Shown piece by piece: positions 13,876 through 26,609 of a DNA stretch of 64,000 bases. The stretch's first letter is position 1; the number at the start of each line of letters is the position of its first letter. The DNA is from Pezizomycotina sp. ARF18 (Eukaryota > Ascomycota), in NCBI GenBank assembly GCA_002224055.1, contig AZLU01000025.1:202979-266978 (forward strand), written 5' to 3'. Both the position numbers and the translations under genes were made by a program. The notes below the pieces were generated by a model. It saw only the letters and a list, made by a program, of their open reading frames with translations. It was not told the DNA's origin and did no database searches.

Positions 13876-16555
13876 CTATGGGCTTGTGTGCATGACATCT
13901 GGCAACGCCGCTGCCGCTTGGGTAGCGAAATACCGGACGTCGATATCATCGTCCGCCTGCAGCTTCTCTAGGCCGGTATGATGCTGTTTTGGATCACCTC
14001 CAGGGCCTCCGGGTGGGGTTCGCCGCCGCGTCTCCAGTAGCATCAGCGGCAGCAGCACCTTCAGCCTTTGGTGGAGGATTACCATCCGGCGGAAGCGACT
14101 TCAGGACCACGAGGAGCACACCGAACGACTTGGCAACGTTGAAGCGGATGTTCGGGATGGGGTCCTCGACGAGCTGGGTGATCATAGGAATTATCGATTC
14201 CTTGATAACGCCGAGGGAAACGACGGGGCGAGAGTCTGAAGGTGGTACAGTTAGCTCGGTTTTCTTCCTTTTTTTTTTTTTTTTTTTAAAAAAAAAGGAA
14301 CAAAAAAAAAAAAAAAAAACAAAAAAACAGGGCGAAAGAAACTTAGAAACTGCGGGAGAGGGAACGAACAGTTATTGCAAAGCAGGTGGTCATGCGGTAT
14401 AGGTAGTTCGGATGCGTGCCCATGTTGATGACTTTGGGTATGATCGTGTTTTTAGCCCACTCGATACCAAAGACCTCCGTAAGCTTCTTCAGGTTTGCGT
14501 GGCCGCCTCTCGAATAGAGAACACGGGATCACCGAGCCAACCCATGCATAAGCTCCCAAGCTTCTCATCGAAGAAAGCTACACCGAGTTGAGACGCAAGT
14601 AGCGGAATGTACTCGATGATCGCGAGCCTGACACGCCACTGCTTGTCCTCGGCGAGTTGTACAATGGCGGGCAACAACGACTGAGAAAGCAATTCAATGC
14701 CAATCACTACAGATAATATGGTCCTACCGGTCAGTTGATGGAAATCACTTTAAAAAGATAGGAACAATTAGAAACCGATAGAAATGAATGTCTTACCGTC
14801 GTTGACCAGTTCCAACTTTGAGATAATGTGAAGTCGCACATCTGGGAATTCATCTTTAAGCATCTGCAGGAACATGGCAACAAATGCGTGATAGTCCTAA
14901 TTCGACCTTGTTAGAGGAAGTCTGAGAGACTACAGAAAGCTTTCACGCATGGATATCTTACTCTTCCTTGCCCAAAATCGGAGCAAGTCCGCTGATTTGA
15001 GTGCCCAATGCTGCGCGAACATGCTGAGAAGAATCTGTAACCAAATCTTCAACGCTGCTCATTATCTCGTTAAGAAGTGTGTCTCGGTCAAGCAGACCGC
15101 AAAATCCTATATAGCGAACACTATATGTTAGTATTGATCATCAACCTCAGACAAATAGTAGGATTTTAAAAAATAGGAGTTTATCGTCATTATAGAAACC
15201 CGCAAGGTCTAAGAGCGAATAAGAGTAAACGTAGAATTTCTCACCAGGAATTTGTCCGGCAATTGCAGTCCGAACCTCGGCTTCGGTATCTTTCAGTAAC
15301 TTGACAAATGCAGGAACAAGGTCGCGCCTCACAACTTCATTTCCAACAGCTTTTGCAAGCTTCTCAAATCTATCGGCGACCATATACCTAACCCTCCAGC
15401 TTTTATCGCCGATCAGATTACGCAGGGTACCAAGAAGCTGGGTATGGCTCGTCTGTTGATCCTGTGGTATGATATCTGCGACCGATATCAGAACGTCAAC
15501 AGTCAACAGTCTAACGCTGTCCTGGTCGTCATGGGCTAGATGATGGAAAAGAAGGTAGCATTTCATCCACCACGATGTTGGGTGGCATCTCTTTGACAAA
15601 CTTCGCAAGGCTGGTCGTGGCCTGTCTCCGGACATGGGGGTGTCATCGTGCACAAGCTGATTGAATTGTGCCCTAAGGGTTTCTTGGGACGATGCGGAAG
15701 CTTTTGAGTATACGGTGCAGTAGAGGCCGGTGGCGGAAATCTTCGACGTAAACCAGTCGGCCTTGGAAAGTCGAATTACCAGTGGGATAAAGTGCTCCTC
15801 CACTTGCTGCTGCGAGAGTTGGTTGCAGATTTTATTTAGGGATTCGACAGCCTTTGCGAATGGAATGTGTGCTCATGTTAGGTACTCGCAGAAAACTTGT
15901 TTGGGTTGGGACAGCAAGCGGGAATACCATCACGGACCTTATCCCTGACAAAGGCTCTTCGATTGCAGCCAAGTTCTCCAGCGGAGATAGCAAAACGTGC
16001 CCATATTCGGGCCCACCAACGTATTCTACGAAGTTGCCGAGCTCGTCGCTCAGCGCGGTGAGGACCTCATCCTCGTCCTCGACGGTTTCTGAGCCATGTT
16101 GGCGGTGTTAGTGACGCAGAATCCCGAAATCTATTATATGCGTAAAGAGAAGCAGGCCAATGAGCCAATAGGCAGTTTATTCAGGGATAATTACCGTCCA
16201 AAAAGGTACCAGCTCGTCACGTGTGCGCTCGGTTCCCAAAGCCAGGGCAATTGTTGAGAGCCTCCTGATGGCGTTTAAACGAAGCAGGACGTCATCGTGC
16301 TAATGGTAAGTAGAAGATGCGTGTTAGAGGGGGAGATCTAGTCAGAACATTTCATTTCCAATTGGAAATATGTGCTTCGCGTGGGAAGCACAAGTTTATA
16401 TCATATCCGGGAGCTTGTGCTGCATCTCCAAGCTTCAGGACCTTAAGGAGGGGAGGTTTCTCGCAGCTGAGACGAGCAGAAATCGTGCTAACCTTCAATT
16501 CGTCCATCAACACCGCGATGGGGTAGAGCTCGTCGCTTGTCGGTTGGGCTTCCAT
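13876..16555 (-). CDS. TPD3: PP2A 65 kDa scaffold subunit A (HEAT repeats)
   Basis: Scaffold subunit of protein phosphatase 2A, which holds the catalytic and B-type regulatory subunits. The ATG (16553-16555) opens [20 protein letters not shown], followed by [24 protein letters not shown] repeats follow in order: [118 protein letters not shown] and [20 protein letters not shown]. The C-terminal end is [17 protein letters not shown], with TAG at 13876-13878. At least five introns are present; one near 14245-14330 has a T-run/A-run hairpin. Several one-base breaks occur, for example near 14505, 15570 and 15640. Divergent from FRS1. Confidence 0.97.
14264..14330. repeat. T-run followed by A-run inside a PP2A-A intron
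   Basis: About 18 T residues run directly into about 10 A residues, then further A runs, inside an intron of the PP2A-A gene. The first part can fold on itself as a perfect hairpin in RNA or DNA. Confidence 0.8.
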
Positions 16556-16906
16556 AGTGTTTCCAGCTTCCTCAACTATCGTGAGAACGTGAGGCTGTTG
16601 GCGATGTGGTTTCACGGGGGTGTTTATATCTTGGTGAAAACGAAAAAAAAAAGTGGAACGCAGACCGCAGGTAGCTGATAAGAACCCCAGACGAGACTTG
16701 ACCGATTGATGAAGATGTGAGTAGTTTGATCGCGCAGTGTTTTCGGGTCTCTAGACAGCAGATTCCTTCTGGCTTTCGTAGTTGACGGAAGTGGAAAAGG
16801 GAGAGTTTTTGATGTCTTGCGCTCCACTTTTTTTCTTTTTCTCTGGGTTTTTTCTTTTTGTGAGGGGCTAATTTTAATTTCCTTGCAAAGTTCGTTTTGG
16901 TTAAGA

Positions 16907-16964
16907 ATGGCGTCTAAGTTTAATCGAATCCTACTCCGCTGCTGCTACTAACTTGTTCCTCGCT

Positions 16965-17002
<38 letters not shown>

Positions 17003-17089
17003 CTATCCAACAGACTGAAGAGCAGAATCACTGCAAAGAAATCCAAGGACAAATTAGCTGAGCTTCGTGAACCTCGAGCTTCTTATTAG
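16907..17089 (+). CDS. Possible 28-residue spliced microprotein
   Basis: ATG at 16907 gives MASK after splicing over 16918-17013. The second exon reads LKSRITAKKSKDKLAELREP and then RASY with a TAG stop at 17087-17089. The intron has a very long pyrimidine tract (T36) and a CAACAG acceptor, but the donor (GTTTAA) is weak. The exon-2 reading is highly basic and helical in character. It could instead be a spliced 5' leader exon of another transcript or chance. I do not recognise the peptide. Confidence 0.25.
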
Positions 17090-18058
17090 CAAGAAGAGAA
17101 GGTATACCTTGTTTATTTTCTTCTCACAACCAGTGGGGGGAAAGCCGAGTACCAAAAAAACAAGCTTGTAAGCTTGCTTGATTTGATACGCCTTGTACTG
17201 TACCTACCTCGTTTCAACTACAGATAAGGACAAGGAACGAACAACGTCGCAAAGAGGTAGCCTTGTCCCTTTTGTTTCTCTCTCGAAAGAATAATGCTTA
17301 TATGAACTCGCTGGTGAGGAGAGAATTCAAGATAAAGACACTGGAATGCAAACAAGAGAGGCTGGTGAGGACTGAGAGTGTGAAGTAAAATAGTAGGTTA
17401 AGATGATATTCGGATGATACGTGAGAAGGAAGAGAGAGAGAGAGAGAGAGAGCTTGTTTCGTGCTGAGAAGTGCCTTTTCTGTTTCTGTTACCAAAGTGT
17501 GTGGGAAAAAAAACTTGCCTGGAAAGGAATAGAGAAAGAGAGGGGAGACAAAGGGAAGAGCTCATAAGAGTGCGATTAGCTGCATTTCTACTATGAGCAG
17601 CAGCAGCAGCTTGTTTTAATTTGTGCGATACGCGAACGCCGAACAACAGTAGTGTTCAGAGAGGGAGTGGGGCTCAAGTAAGAAAATTAAATACTTAAGT
17701 AAAATAGAATATTATTAGAAGTAATTTCGTATAATCGCCGTAGACGCCCGGGGAGTAGCGCATTAGAGAATAAAGAAGCTTCTTGGTTTGGGTGGTGCCC
17801 TTTTTTTTTTTTTTTTTTTTTTTGACTGGTTGGTATGCGCCGAAGCTGAGTTCTTTATTTCCAATCTACTTCCATATCCTTGATTCGGGCTACCCTTGAG
17901 CTTAAAGGACCGGTGACAGACAGGTCTATTCCTCTCTACGACTCAACGATTCTCACCGCTAGCTTGTCGAGAGAAGCAAATTATTATTTTGTACCTTCTT
18001 CATAAGATTTTCCCTTTCCCTCGATTAGGCTGAAAGAGAGATCCTCGGGCGCAGCAGG

Positions 18059-18079
18059 AAAAAAAAAAAAAAAAAAAAA
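18059..18079 (+). promoter_or_regulatory. A21 run just upstream of the FRS1 start codon
   Basis: Twenty-one consecutive A residues end two bases before the ATG of FRS1 (18082). If transcribed, it is a poly(A) leader in the 5' UTR. A sequencing length error of a few bases is likely at such a run, but its presence is clear. Confidence 0.8.
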
Positions 18080-18081
18080 GT

Positions 18082-20510
18082 ATGCCTACCATCTCCGTCG
18101 ACAAAGCCGCTTTCTTCGAAGCTCTAGGGCAGAAGTACACCACCGAGGAATTCGACGAGCTATGCTTCGACTTCGGTAAGAGGTTCTCCACTTGGCTGGC
18201 AGCCACCTAGAGCTCTGTTCAACCATGAGCAGCGAAGACTGACGACCGAATTTCTATAGGTATCGAGCTCGATGAAGACGTCAGTATTGAACTCCGGGGG
18301 TCGGGTCGTATTCTCCCGAAAGCGAACTGTTGGTAACAACTGAAATTTTTTTCTCTCTTTGATACAGACGGAAGATCAGGAACGACCAATCGTCGACGGA
18401 AAGCAAGAAGCACCGCAGCTTAAGATCGAAATCCCTGCCAACCGATATGACCTGCTCTGCTTCGAAGGTCTTGCCCTGCTCCTCAACATCTTCCGGCAAA
18501 AGGCAACGATGCCAAATTTCCGGGTCGTACCACCTGAACATGGAGATGTTCAGTCGATCACAGTCGCTGAAGATGTCAGTCTCTCTGCCATTAGCTCTTT
18601 TTCTAGCTGCATAGATCTCTTTCGCTCTTTTCTTCGTAAAAAAAAAAAAAGAAAAGGAAGAAAGGGTGGAGGATAAGGCCATGTTCTGACGTTTTTGATT
18701 TCTAATAGACGATGAAAATTCGACCCTACGTAACTGGCGCGATTCTTCGCGGTGTCAAGTTCACGCAAGCCCGCTACGATTCCTTCATTGCACTACAGGA
18801 CAAGCTACACCAAAATCTAGGAAGGCAAAGGACACTGATCTCAATGGGTACCCACGATCTGGACAAGATAGAAGGACCGTTTACCTACGAAGCTCTTCCT
18901 CCAGATCAAATCAAATTTGTGCCGCTGAACCAGGAGAAGGAATTTGATGGCAACGAGCTCATGGATTTCTACGAGGTTTGAACTCCTGATCATGCGACTG
19001 GTGCCCTTTTCTTTCTTTTGGAAGCTAGAGGTCTGATTTTTCTTACTCAATGGTATATTTCTGTTGTCGTTTAGAAAATGAGAGGCATCTGACCAAGTAC
19101 CTCCACATCATTCGAGATTCGCCAGTTTACCCGGTAATTCTCGATGCGAAGCGCAGAGTCTGCTCTCTGCCTCCAATCATCAATAGCGAGCTTTCCAAGT
19201 CACCCTCGATACACGGAATGTTTTCATCGAAATCACGGCAACTGATAAGACGAAAGCAGAAATTGTGGCGCACATTCTGGTGGCCATGTTCTCGCAGTAC
19301 TGCGAGGAACCATGCACGTACGTTTTTCCTCTTTGACTTGAAGCTTTCAATAAATTGTACAAGTTGAATTGACTCTCTAAAACGATATAGTGTCGAGCCT
19401 CTAAAAATTATATCGCCACACAACCACGAGTCGCGAGAGGTTCCCCGACATGACTCCAAGATCCATGACCGCCGAAGTCTCCTACATCACAAGTGCTTGG
19501 CCTAGAGCTCTCGCCAGAGGAGATCTGTAAGCTTCTGACGCGCATGTCTTTCCACGCGAAGCCCTCAGCGAATCAGGTCGACATGCTCGATATCGACGTC
19601 CCCGTCACACGCGCTGATGTCCTCCACCAGTGTGACATAATGGAAGACGTCGCGATCGGTTATGGCTTCAATAACCTGCAAAAGACTTTCCCTACAACAG
19701 CAGCACGATTGCCGCGCGCCGCTCCGATCAATAAGCTGAGCGATATCATCCGCCTCGAGTGTGCCATGGCAGGGTGGAGCGAAGTGATGCGCTCATCCTG
19801 TGCTCGCACGATGAGAATTTCGGGTGGCTACGGCGCAAGGACGACGGCAAGACGGCGGTTAAGCTCGCTAACCCGAAGACGGCCGAGTACCAGGTTGTCC
19901 GCACGAGCTTGCTGCCAGGCGTGCTAAAGACGATCAAGGAGAACAAGTACCACGCCTTACCGATGAAGTCTTCGAGGTTTCGGACGTAGCTTTCAAGGAC
20001 GAAACCTCCGAGAGGATGAGTAGGAATGAAAGGCATTTCGCTGCGGCGTGGTGCGGAAAGACGAGCGGCTTCGAAGTCATACACGGTCTGCTGGACCGCG
20101 TTATGGCGATGCTGCAGTGTAAAGTCGTCGAGAAGGATTCCAAAGCCAGTGGCTACTGGATTGAAGAGCTTTCTGGTATGTTATGGACCATTATTACTTC
20201 CACTCTTTCTTTCTTTCTTTCTTTTTTTCTTTTTTTTTTTTTTGAGGCTGTGGCATTGACACCTCCATGATGTTATAGATGACACGTAACTTCAGCGGCC
20301 GGGCTGCCTCGATCTGCTATCGCGACAGGGAGAGCGGGAAGGACTCTGTCATTGGATCTTCGGCGTCCTGCACCCGACGGTTCTGAAAAATTTCGAGCTC
20401 ACGTGCGTCTATCTTCACCCTGGTAGATGTTTAGGAACCTTACTAACATTATTGTTCTCCAATAGACATCCTGTGAGCTCGCTGGAGCTCAAAGTTGAAT
20501 CTTCCTGTGA
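18082..20510 (+). CDS. FRS1: Phenylalanyl-tRNA synthetase beta subunit
   Basis: Beta chain of the cytosolic alpha2-beta2 phenylalanyl-tRNA synthetase. It starts [19 protein letters not shown] and shows, in order, [77 protein letters not shown], a B5 region ([20 protein letters not shown], then [20 protein letters not shown]), [39 protein letters not shown] and the C-terminal [13 protein letters not shown] and [12 protein letters not shown]. About seven introns with clear GT-AG ends are present, one carrying a T run near 20222-20243. The stop is TGA at 20508-20510 after restoring one lost base. Other breaks are seen near 19200, 19490 and 19785. Length (about 590 residues) matches the family. 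Confidence 0.97.
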
Positions 20511-21986
20511 CGGATAAACATGCGGGAGGAGGAGACCTAATCCTGGCTTTGCCAGCAAAGCCTCGTTCCATTTGGTTTTTTCAGCTCTAGATATGATGTT
20601 TACTACTTTAGCTTTTGAATTTAGTATTTAGAAAATTTACGACTAGAGAATAAGAAAAAAAATAGTATTTAACGAATAAGCATCATAATAGACTCGTCGG
20701 CCTATACTAATAGAGATTACGGAGATCAACCAATCTCGCCAACATATACTCGACGTGTCGTACTACCATTCTTGTCACTGGTATCTTAAGCTAGACTTTG
20801 ACAGATAAAATGTGACGTCTTTGATATCTCCCGTTGCGATTTCTCATCGCTGATATGAGACAGCTACCATATCACATATCCACCCAATGATATATATAAC
20901 CTATCATTCTACACCACCTGATCATGATTTTGCAGGTCTCTACTCGTTAACCTTCCAGCAACTAAAGTTGAAATGATCGAACCATTTTAAAAACGATCGA
21001 GTCCTCTTGCAAATGTCTCAAGGATTTGCTTTGTGGTTGTAGTTATGCAGATAGACGGATAGTTCGATTTCAATTCTATCTAAAAAAAAAAGAAAAAAAA
21101 AATCGTGGACCTTGAAATTATACCATACAAAAAATTTGTATACAGAACCCAGATTATTCTTCAATTTTTTCCCAATGATATATATACCTTTTTAAATATC
21201 TGGAACTAGACTGGTGGTAGGCCACTGTAGGCGGGCACCCTCAAAGTGAACATTGCCTGACTCTGAGACTTGAATAGTCTCATGAGTATAGCAAGGAAGA
21301 GTGTAAAAATTATATAGAAAATGATTTAGATAAAAAAAAAAAAGGAAAAAAAAGAGGCTACGAGACAAGCATACATGATATTAAGACTTGAGAGATTTAC
21401 AAAGATGTGATATAGCAATGTAATAGGAGATTTGATCGCGGGGAAAAAAAAAAAGAGATTATTAATAAAAGTAAGTAAGTAGATCGAGAGAAAATGAAAG
21501 TAAAATAAGAGAAAAACACCCGTAACTCCAGTTCGAAAAAACAAAGTAGAAAAAGCTTTCAAGTGCGCCACCGGGGAAGAGAGACGAAATAAAAGGAAAG
21601 AAAAGAGAAGGAAAAGACACAAAAATTATCGTGAATGCGGAAAGGAGAAAAGGAAGGGAAAGAAGCGACAAGCTCAAGAGAACAGAAGGGCGGCATCGGC
21701 AACCCGAAAGAGAATAATCACATGCTTTCAGTTGGAAGAGACCCCTTCCTTCCCTTTTCAAACCTCCTATCGGTGATATTTTTTCTTTCAAGGGAATATG
21801 AGCAATACCATGATAGTAGGGACCTCATCGCTGGGATGTAGAAAAAAAAACACATTCAATGAACAAAAACCCAAGTACCAAAACAAGAGAAAGAAGCCAT
21901 ATCTTTATACACAATGGGCTTTTAATAGTAAATAAGCAAGGGCCCAACGATATTGTAATTGATTTCTGGGAACGAGGGCTGTCAAA
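20511..21986. other. Convergent spacer, no gene seen
   Basis: AT-rich DNA between FRS1 (+) and GID4 (-), with several A runs of 9-12. Only low-complexity open frames are present. No RNA gene was recognised. Confidence 0.6.
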
Positions 21987-23861
21987 CTATCTGAATTCAT
22001 AGGCGGGAATAGCCTCTGGCTCGGTGTTAAACTTAGTTGCTGATATGGGGTGCTGTGGGGATCAAAGTAAAACCCCTCAATAGCGCCATCGGATCGGCGC
22101 AGGCAAACGAAGTAAAAACCAGATATTGTCAGCCCGGACTCCTGCGCGGATGGTGATACAAAGCATTTTTCTGTAGCACAGCGGGCAAAGAAAGGCACCG
22201 TCAGCTCATTTCCTTAATCATAAGTAGCTTGTATTACTTGACAATGCTAAATAACAGCATTTGCTTACCTTTCCATCTCATCAGGATCCAGTTTTCTGAG
22301 AGAGATCTTAGAAACTTCTTGGAAACGAGCTTCTGGGCGAGCTCAACATCACTCATGCCAGCGAACGGTTCCAATTTCCGCCAGTAGGTTCCATCGATGC
22401 TCGGGTTGCTGAGGAAATTTACCGTTTCTAGCCATGCTTCTGGAAATCGATAATCTCGCCTTCCCAGAACGTATTTATGCTGCTCGTGCCGTGGCAGACT
22501 GCCAGTCGGGAACTTCGAATGCTTGCATTGTTCCGGAGAGCTTCATAGCTTCATAATCCACATTGTGTATTGTCACATGGACGGTCCAACGATCGTCCTG
22601 CTTCTTTGTCGCGTGCGATCGTCTCCGTGCAGAGATGACGGAGCGTACGAGCTTGAGCCGGAGAGCCCCTGCTGAAGTGCGGCAAATGACTGCGTCGGTA
22701 TCGAAGACCTTCTGTTTATAGTAACGATGAATTGGCGGCGAATTGCGTTCCCTTAAAATTCCCACCTGCTGCGAGCCACGACGATGAAGGTATCGTGATA
22801 AATTTCGTGTCCACCATGAAGTCATCCAAAGGGAAGTCTTGCCTGAAGTTTTCCACGGCTAACGCTTGAATCAGCTCGTCTTCCATCGGCATATGCTGCA
22901 GTTTTGTGAGGTATTTGATTGCTTCTTCGATGGACGCGAAGAAACGCTCCGGTGTCCACTACCGCCGGATGAGACAGGTCGGGAACCGTAACGATCGGAA
23001 TCCGACTCGGGCTGATATCTGCTGGAATAGTCATGGCTCCAGTATGACCTTGAATCTCTGCTCCTTAGAGTAGTTCCGAGCCCGCTTCAAGAAAGCCGCT
23101 GCCACCGAGGCCAGTCCCATCACCACCGCTGGTGCCCAACCACCATCCCCCCGTCGGTTCCACCTCGTCCCTCTCCACTGCCCCTTTCCCTATCTAGCCT
23201 CGAGCGCAACGAACCCAGCAGGGAGGGCTTGGAGCTCGTGGGAGACTTTCGTCCGTAAGAGCTCCGGCGACAAGGGCCAAAATATCCTCGTCCTCATCGT
23301 CTCCGGTCCTTGCCTGAGCCGCGGACTCGTACGGCGTTTGACGTAGTCCCGTTCTCGTTCTGGAGCCGCGATTCCCGTATATGCCGCCGTAAGTGCTTCT
23401 GTGACGCAATGAGATGTCGTTGTCTCTTCTCGAATCGTTGTGCATTGCTGCGTGCCAGTGTCGTGCGATTACCTCCATCGTTGCCAGCCTTTCCCTTCTA
23501 GTATCTTCGTCGTCTATGTGTCTCGAAAATACGGATCTTTCGAGGTCCGCCGCAAACTCCGGTTCTAGAAGTCGTCGCATAGAAAGAGAACCCCTTCGCC
23601 TCCTGTGTCGTCGCAATTCGGACTCTGACTCGGGAAGAGGATCCAGGGAAGAGGTTGCGCTCCCTGTTCCGTTATTTAGTAGGGTATAGTTCGCTTGGGT
23701 AGATCGAATGCGTCCGGACGAAATTGATAACGGAGGTGTCTCTGGTGGAGAAAGAATGAGGATTTTCTTTATCAGCGGTGGGAGAAGAAATGGATTCGAA
23801 AAGGGGACAAATTTGAGATGGGGAGGTGGGGAAGATAGATGGTCAATGTAGAACTAGACAT
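21987..23861 (-). CDS. VID24: GID4/VID24 substrate receptor of the GID/CTLH ubiquitin ligase
   Basis: Beta-barrel receptor that recruits Pro/N-degron substrates such as gluconeogenic enzymes to the GID E3 ligase. The C-terminal barrel is clear: VHVTIHNVDYEAMKLSGTMQ, FWEGEIIDFQKHG, KLEPFAGMSDVELAQKLVSK, ENWILMRWK, CFVSPSAQESGLTISGFYF, GAIEGFYFDPHSTPYQQLSL and a final PAYEFR with the stop at 21987. Upstream is SSSWLAAGGNFKGTQ, matching the family's G-x-F-x-G-T-Q segment, preceded by FPLDDFMVDTKFITIPSS. A long low-complexity N-terminal part (SPPETPPLSISSGRIRSTQ; PLPESESELRRHRRRRGSLS; DDEDEDILALVAGALTDES) extends towards 23790. The ATG at 23859-23861 is only a candidate start. Frame breaks are frequent. 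Confidence 0.88.
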
Positions 23862-26435
23862 GAGTGAATGATGGTAAATTACACGAGCCACCGTGAATAA
23901 AGCATGCTCGCTTGGTCTGGACCATTTAATGCCATATAAGAGAGTATACATTATTGACATGTTTTTGATGGAGAGGAAGAAACAAGGATGATCAGAAGGA
24001 AGGGGTATTTGACATGTGAGACAACCCATCATGCAATGCCTTCTCGTAAACTTTTTGACATTTATCGGAATATTGAATATCGAAAAAGGCCAGACAAACA
24101 GCCTGGCTATTTAATAGAAGAAACGGCAGGATATCAAGGAAGAAATACGGTGGGAAAACTCACCGAAGGCGTATTGACTGGTGGCATTATCGTTGTTTGC
24201 GTTCTGTAGGCTTTCGGCTGTCCTGTTCGGTGAGAGGCAAATCTGAAAGGGTTCGTTTCCGAAAGACGTTTTCTATCGATCCTGGTTTCCTTCTCCTGTT
24301 CCCCCTTTTTTTTTTATTGTTTCGTAGGACCTAAGCTACCTCGAGTTGTCGAAGTCGGAACGGCAAACTTCCTGCGAGAGCGAGACGATAAAAAGGAGAG
24401 TAAAGGAAAAGGAAATAGATGCCAAGGTATCACCACTTGAGCAGAAGGAGGAGGAAAGGAAGATTGGGGGAAAAAAAGAAAAGGTTGAGAATAGTGTGTG
24501 GAGAAAGAATAAAATCTAGAAAAGGAGAGGCAATCAGCCTCTAAACTGTTTAGGACACTAGAGGACTTTCGTAGTACGAAAAAAGTGTGGAATGTATGGG
24601 TATTATAATTATTTATTTGATAGAGGGGGAAAGAAAAAAAAGGTTACGCCGCACGATTCCGAAATGCAAGATGACCCAAACTCTCTCACTCGATGAAGAG
24701 AGGGAAAAAAGAGAGACAGAAACGAGACAAGGGACTGTGAGTTATGAGCGATGATGTCGACGGAACACTTTGATCGAATCCCCCGAGGTTTTCTTTTTTT
24801 TTTTTTTTTTTTTTTTTTTTTGGAGAACACTTTTTCCTCTTGCAGTGGGCGTCCCCTCTGAAGAGCTACTAGCAACACCTTAGAGGAAAGGGAGGATAGG
24901 AACAAGCAGGGAGTCGTATAAAGAGCAGGAAGAAGGGGAGGGTAGTGAAGGCGTTGAAGTTTGGGGATGGCGTTTTGCGTTGGCGATAGGCGATAATGAA
25001 GGAAGTAGAATAAGGGAAAAAAAGAGGGTAGGAAAAAAAGTTGGAAGGCGGGCGAACGGGTGTTGTGAGGAAGGGAAATTTCCTTGGGTGGTATACCTAG
25101 TAGTGTATTTTATTGTATTGTATTGTATTTTACTTTAAAGTGTGGGCTACCCCTAATGTTTCTTAGGAAGAGGGTCTGGAATATCAATGAGCGAAGGTGA
25201 TTTTTGTCGCCGATAAAATAAAATAAAATAAAAAATAAAAATAAAATAAAGGAAAGAATGATAGAACTTGGTACTATATGGAAGGCGATATCGTCACTTC
25301 GCACTTTGAAGAAGAGAAGAACGAATGATAGGGATATCGTATGGAGTGAGCAGATCCCTTTTTTTTTTTTCTCCGTCGCAAGCAGCTTCTAGATTAAGGA
25401 AACGCAGGCAGGTAAAAAAAGAGAGAATACCAAAGTTAAACTATAAGCTTCCAACGTCTGATCGAATCAGGATTCTATAGTACGTGTACAGGATACTAGA
25501 GTATTTGGTTTTGATAGTGGGATATATCGAGTATCGAGTCCACTTGACATGTAATATACATATACGTATTTGCCCTCCGTTGCTGAAACAAACGATGACA
25601 AAAAAATTACATAAATGGTACACGCAGGTTATCTCGGATTGGTGCCACAATTCAGGTAAAGGAGCTAATCACCTGTTTTGCAGCTGTCACCACTACATAT
25701 ATACCACTTGTGTACCGTCCAAGTTAAAAAAGACATACTCATTATACGGATTTTCTAGAAGAACTTGTGGTATCACGAGATCTGCTTCCTGACATACTTC
25801 CTTACCCGTGTGATCTATCTTCATAACGTCGAAACAATAGTACAATAGCTTATAGGTATAGCCAAAAGGACCTACTTAAGCTATATATTCTACTACTTTA
25901 TATATAATAATAATATAAGTAGAATAATATACGAAATTCAGCGTAGTAGCTGTATTTCAATACCTATATTTTGTTTATATTTGCAATAATTTTTGTAAAT
26001 ATATCAAATACATCATTAGCATATATAACATGCAGCTGACAAGAAAGGATAACCCACTGTAGTAGATCACCCTGACCAATATAGGTTCTGAGGGTTCCCA
26101 AAAGAATAATTATATAAGTCTACTCGGGCTAAAACCACGAATTCGTCAACGATCTATTATTATTATAGATATATCGATGCTATTGATTTAACAAAGGCAG
26201 GCACTATTGCACTGTTGTATTGCGTCGGCTCCAAGCTGGCAACTGTATCATGAAAACTAAAGCCAGAAGGTAGGGAGAAGGAAATATACAAAAGAGTGAA
26301 AAGGTTTGAGAAGTTAATGAAACATCGTGACCAAAAGAAGCTCTCCATCGACTTTGGTTGCCGGAACGCTCAAAAGGCAGAGGGGGATAAAACAAGAGGA
26401 CAAGAGAATTCAAGAGGGGAATAATGATAATAATA

Positions 26436-26573
26436 AACACACACACACACACACACAAAAAAAAAAAAAGAAAAAAAAAAGTTATTCGTTTGGGGATCAA
26501 AGCGCAAGGAAATTACCACCAAACCTGCTTCACGACTGCACGATATATGCACGAGAATTAAGCAGTCTTTTTC

Positions 26574-26604
<31 letters not shown>
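26436..26604 (+). repeat. (CA)n, A-run and (TTA)n microsatellites
   Basis: About ten CA units followed directly by A runs (to about 26480), and a separate block of about ten TTA units at 26575-26604. Confidence 0.9.

Positions 26605-26609
<5 letters not shown>

Larger units (their letters stand above)
16556..18081. promoter_or_regulatory. Divergent promoter region of PP2A-A and FRS1
   Basis: About 1.5 kb between two divergent start codons, so it should hold both promoters and 5' UTRs. It contains T36 (16967-17002, the longest run I counted), (GA)n (about 17430-17452), a T run near 17802-17823, several AGCT tetramers (17055-17175) and A21 (18059-18079) immediately upstream of the FRS1 start. 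A possible tiny spliced gene is listed separately. Confidence 0.55.
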
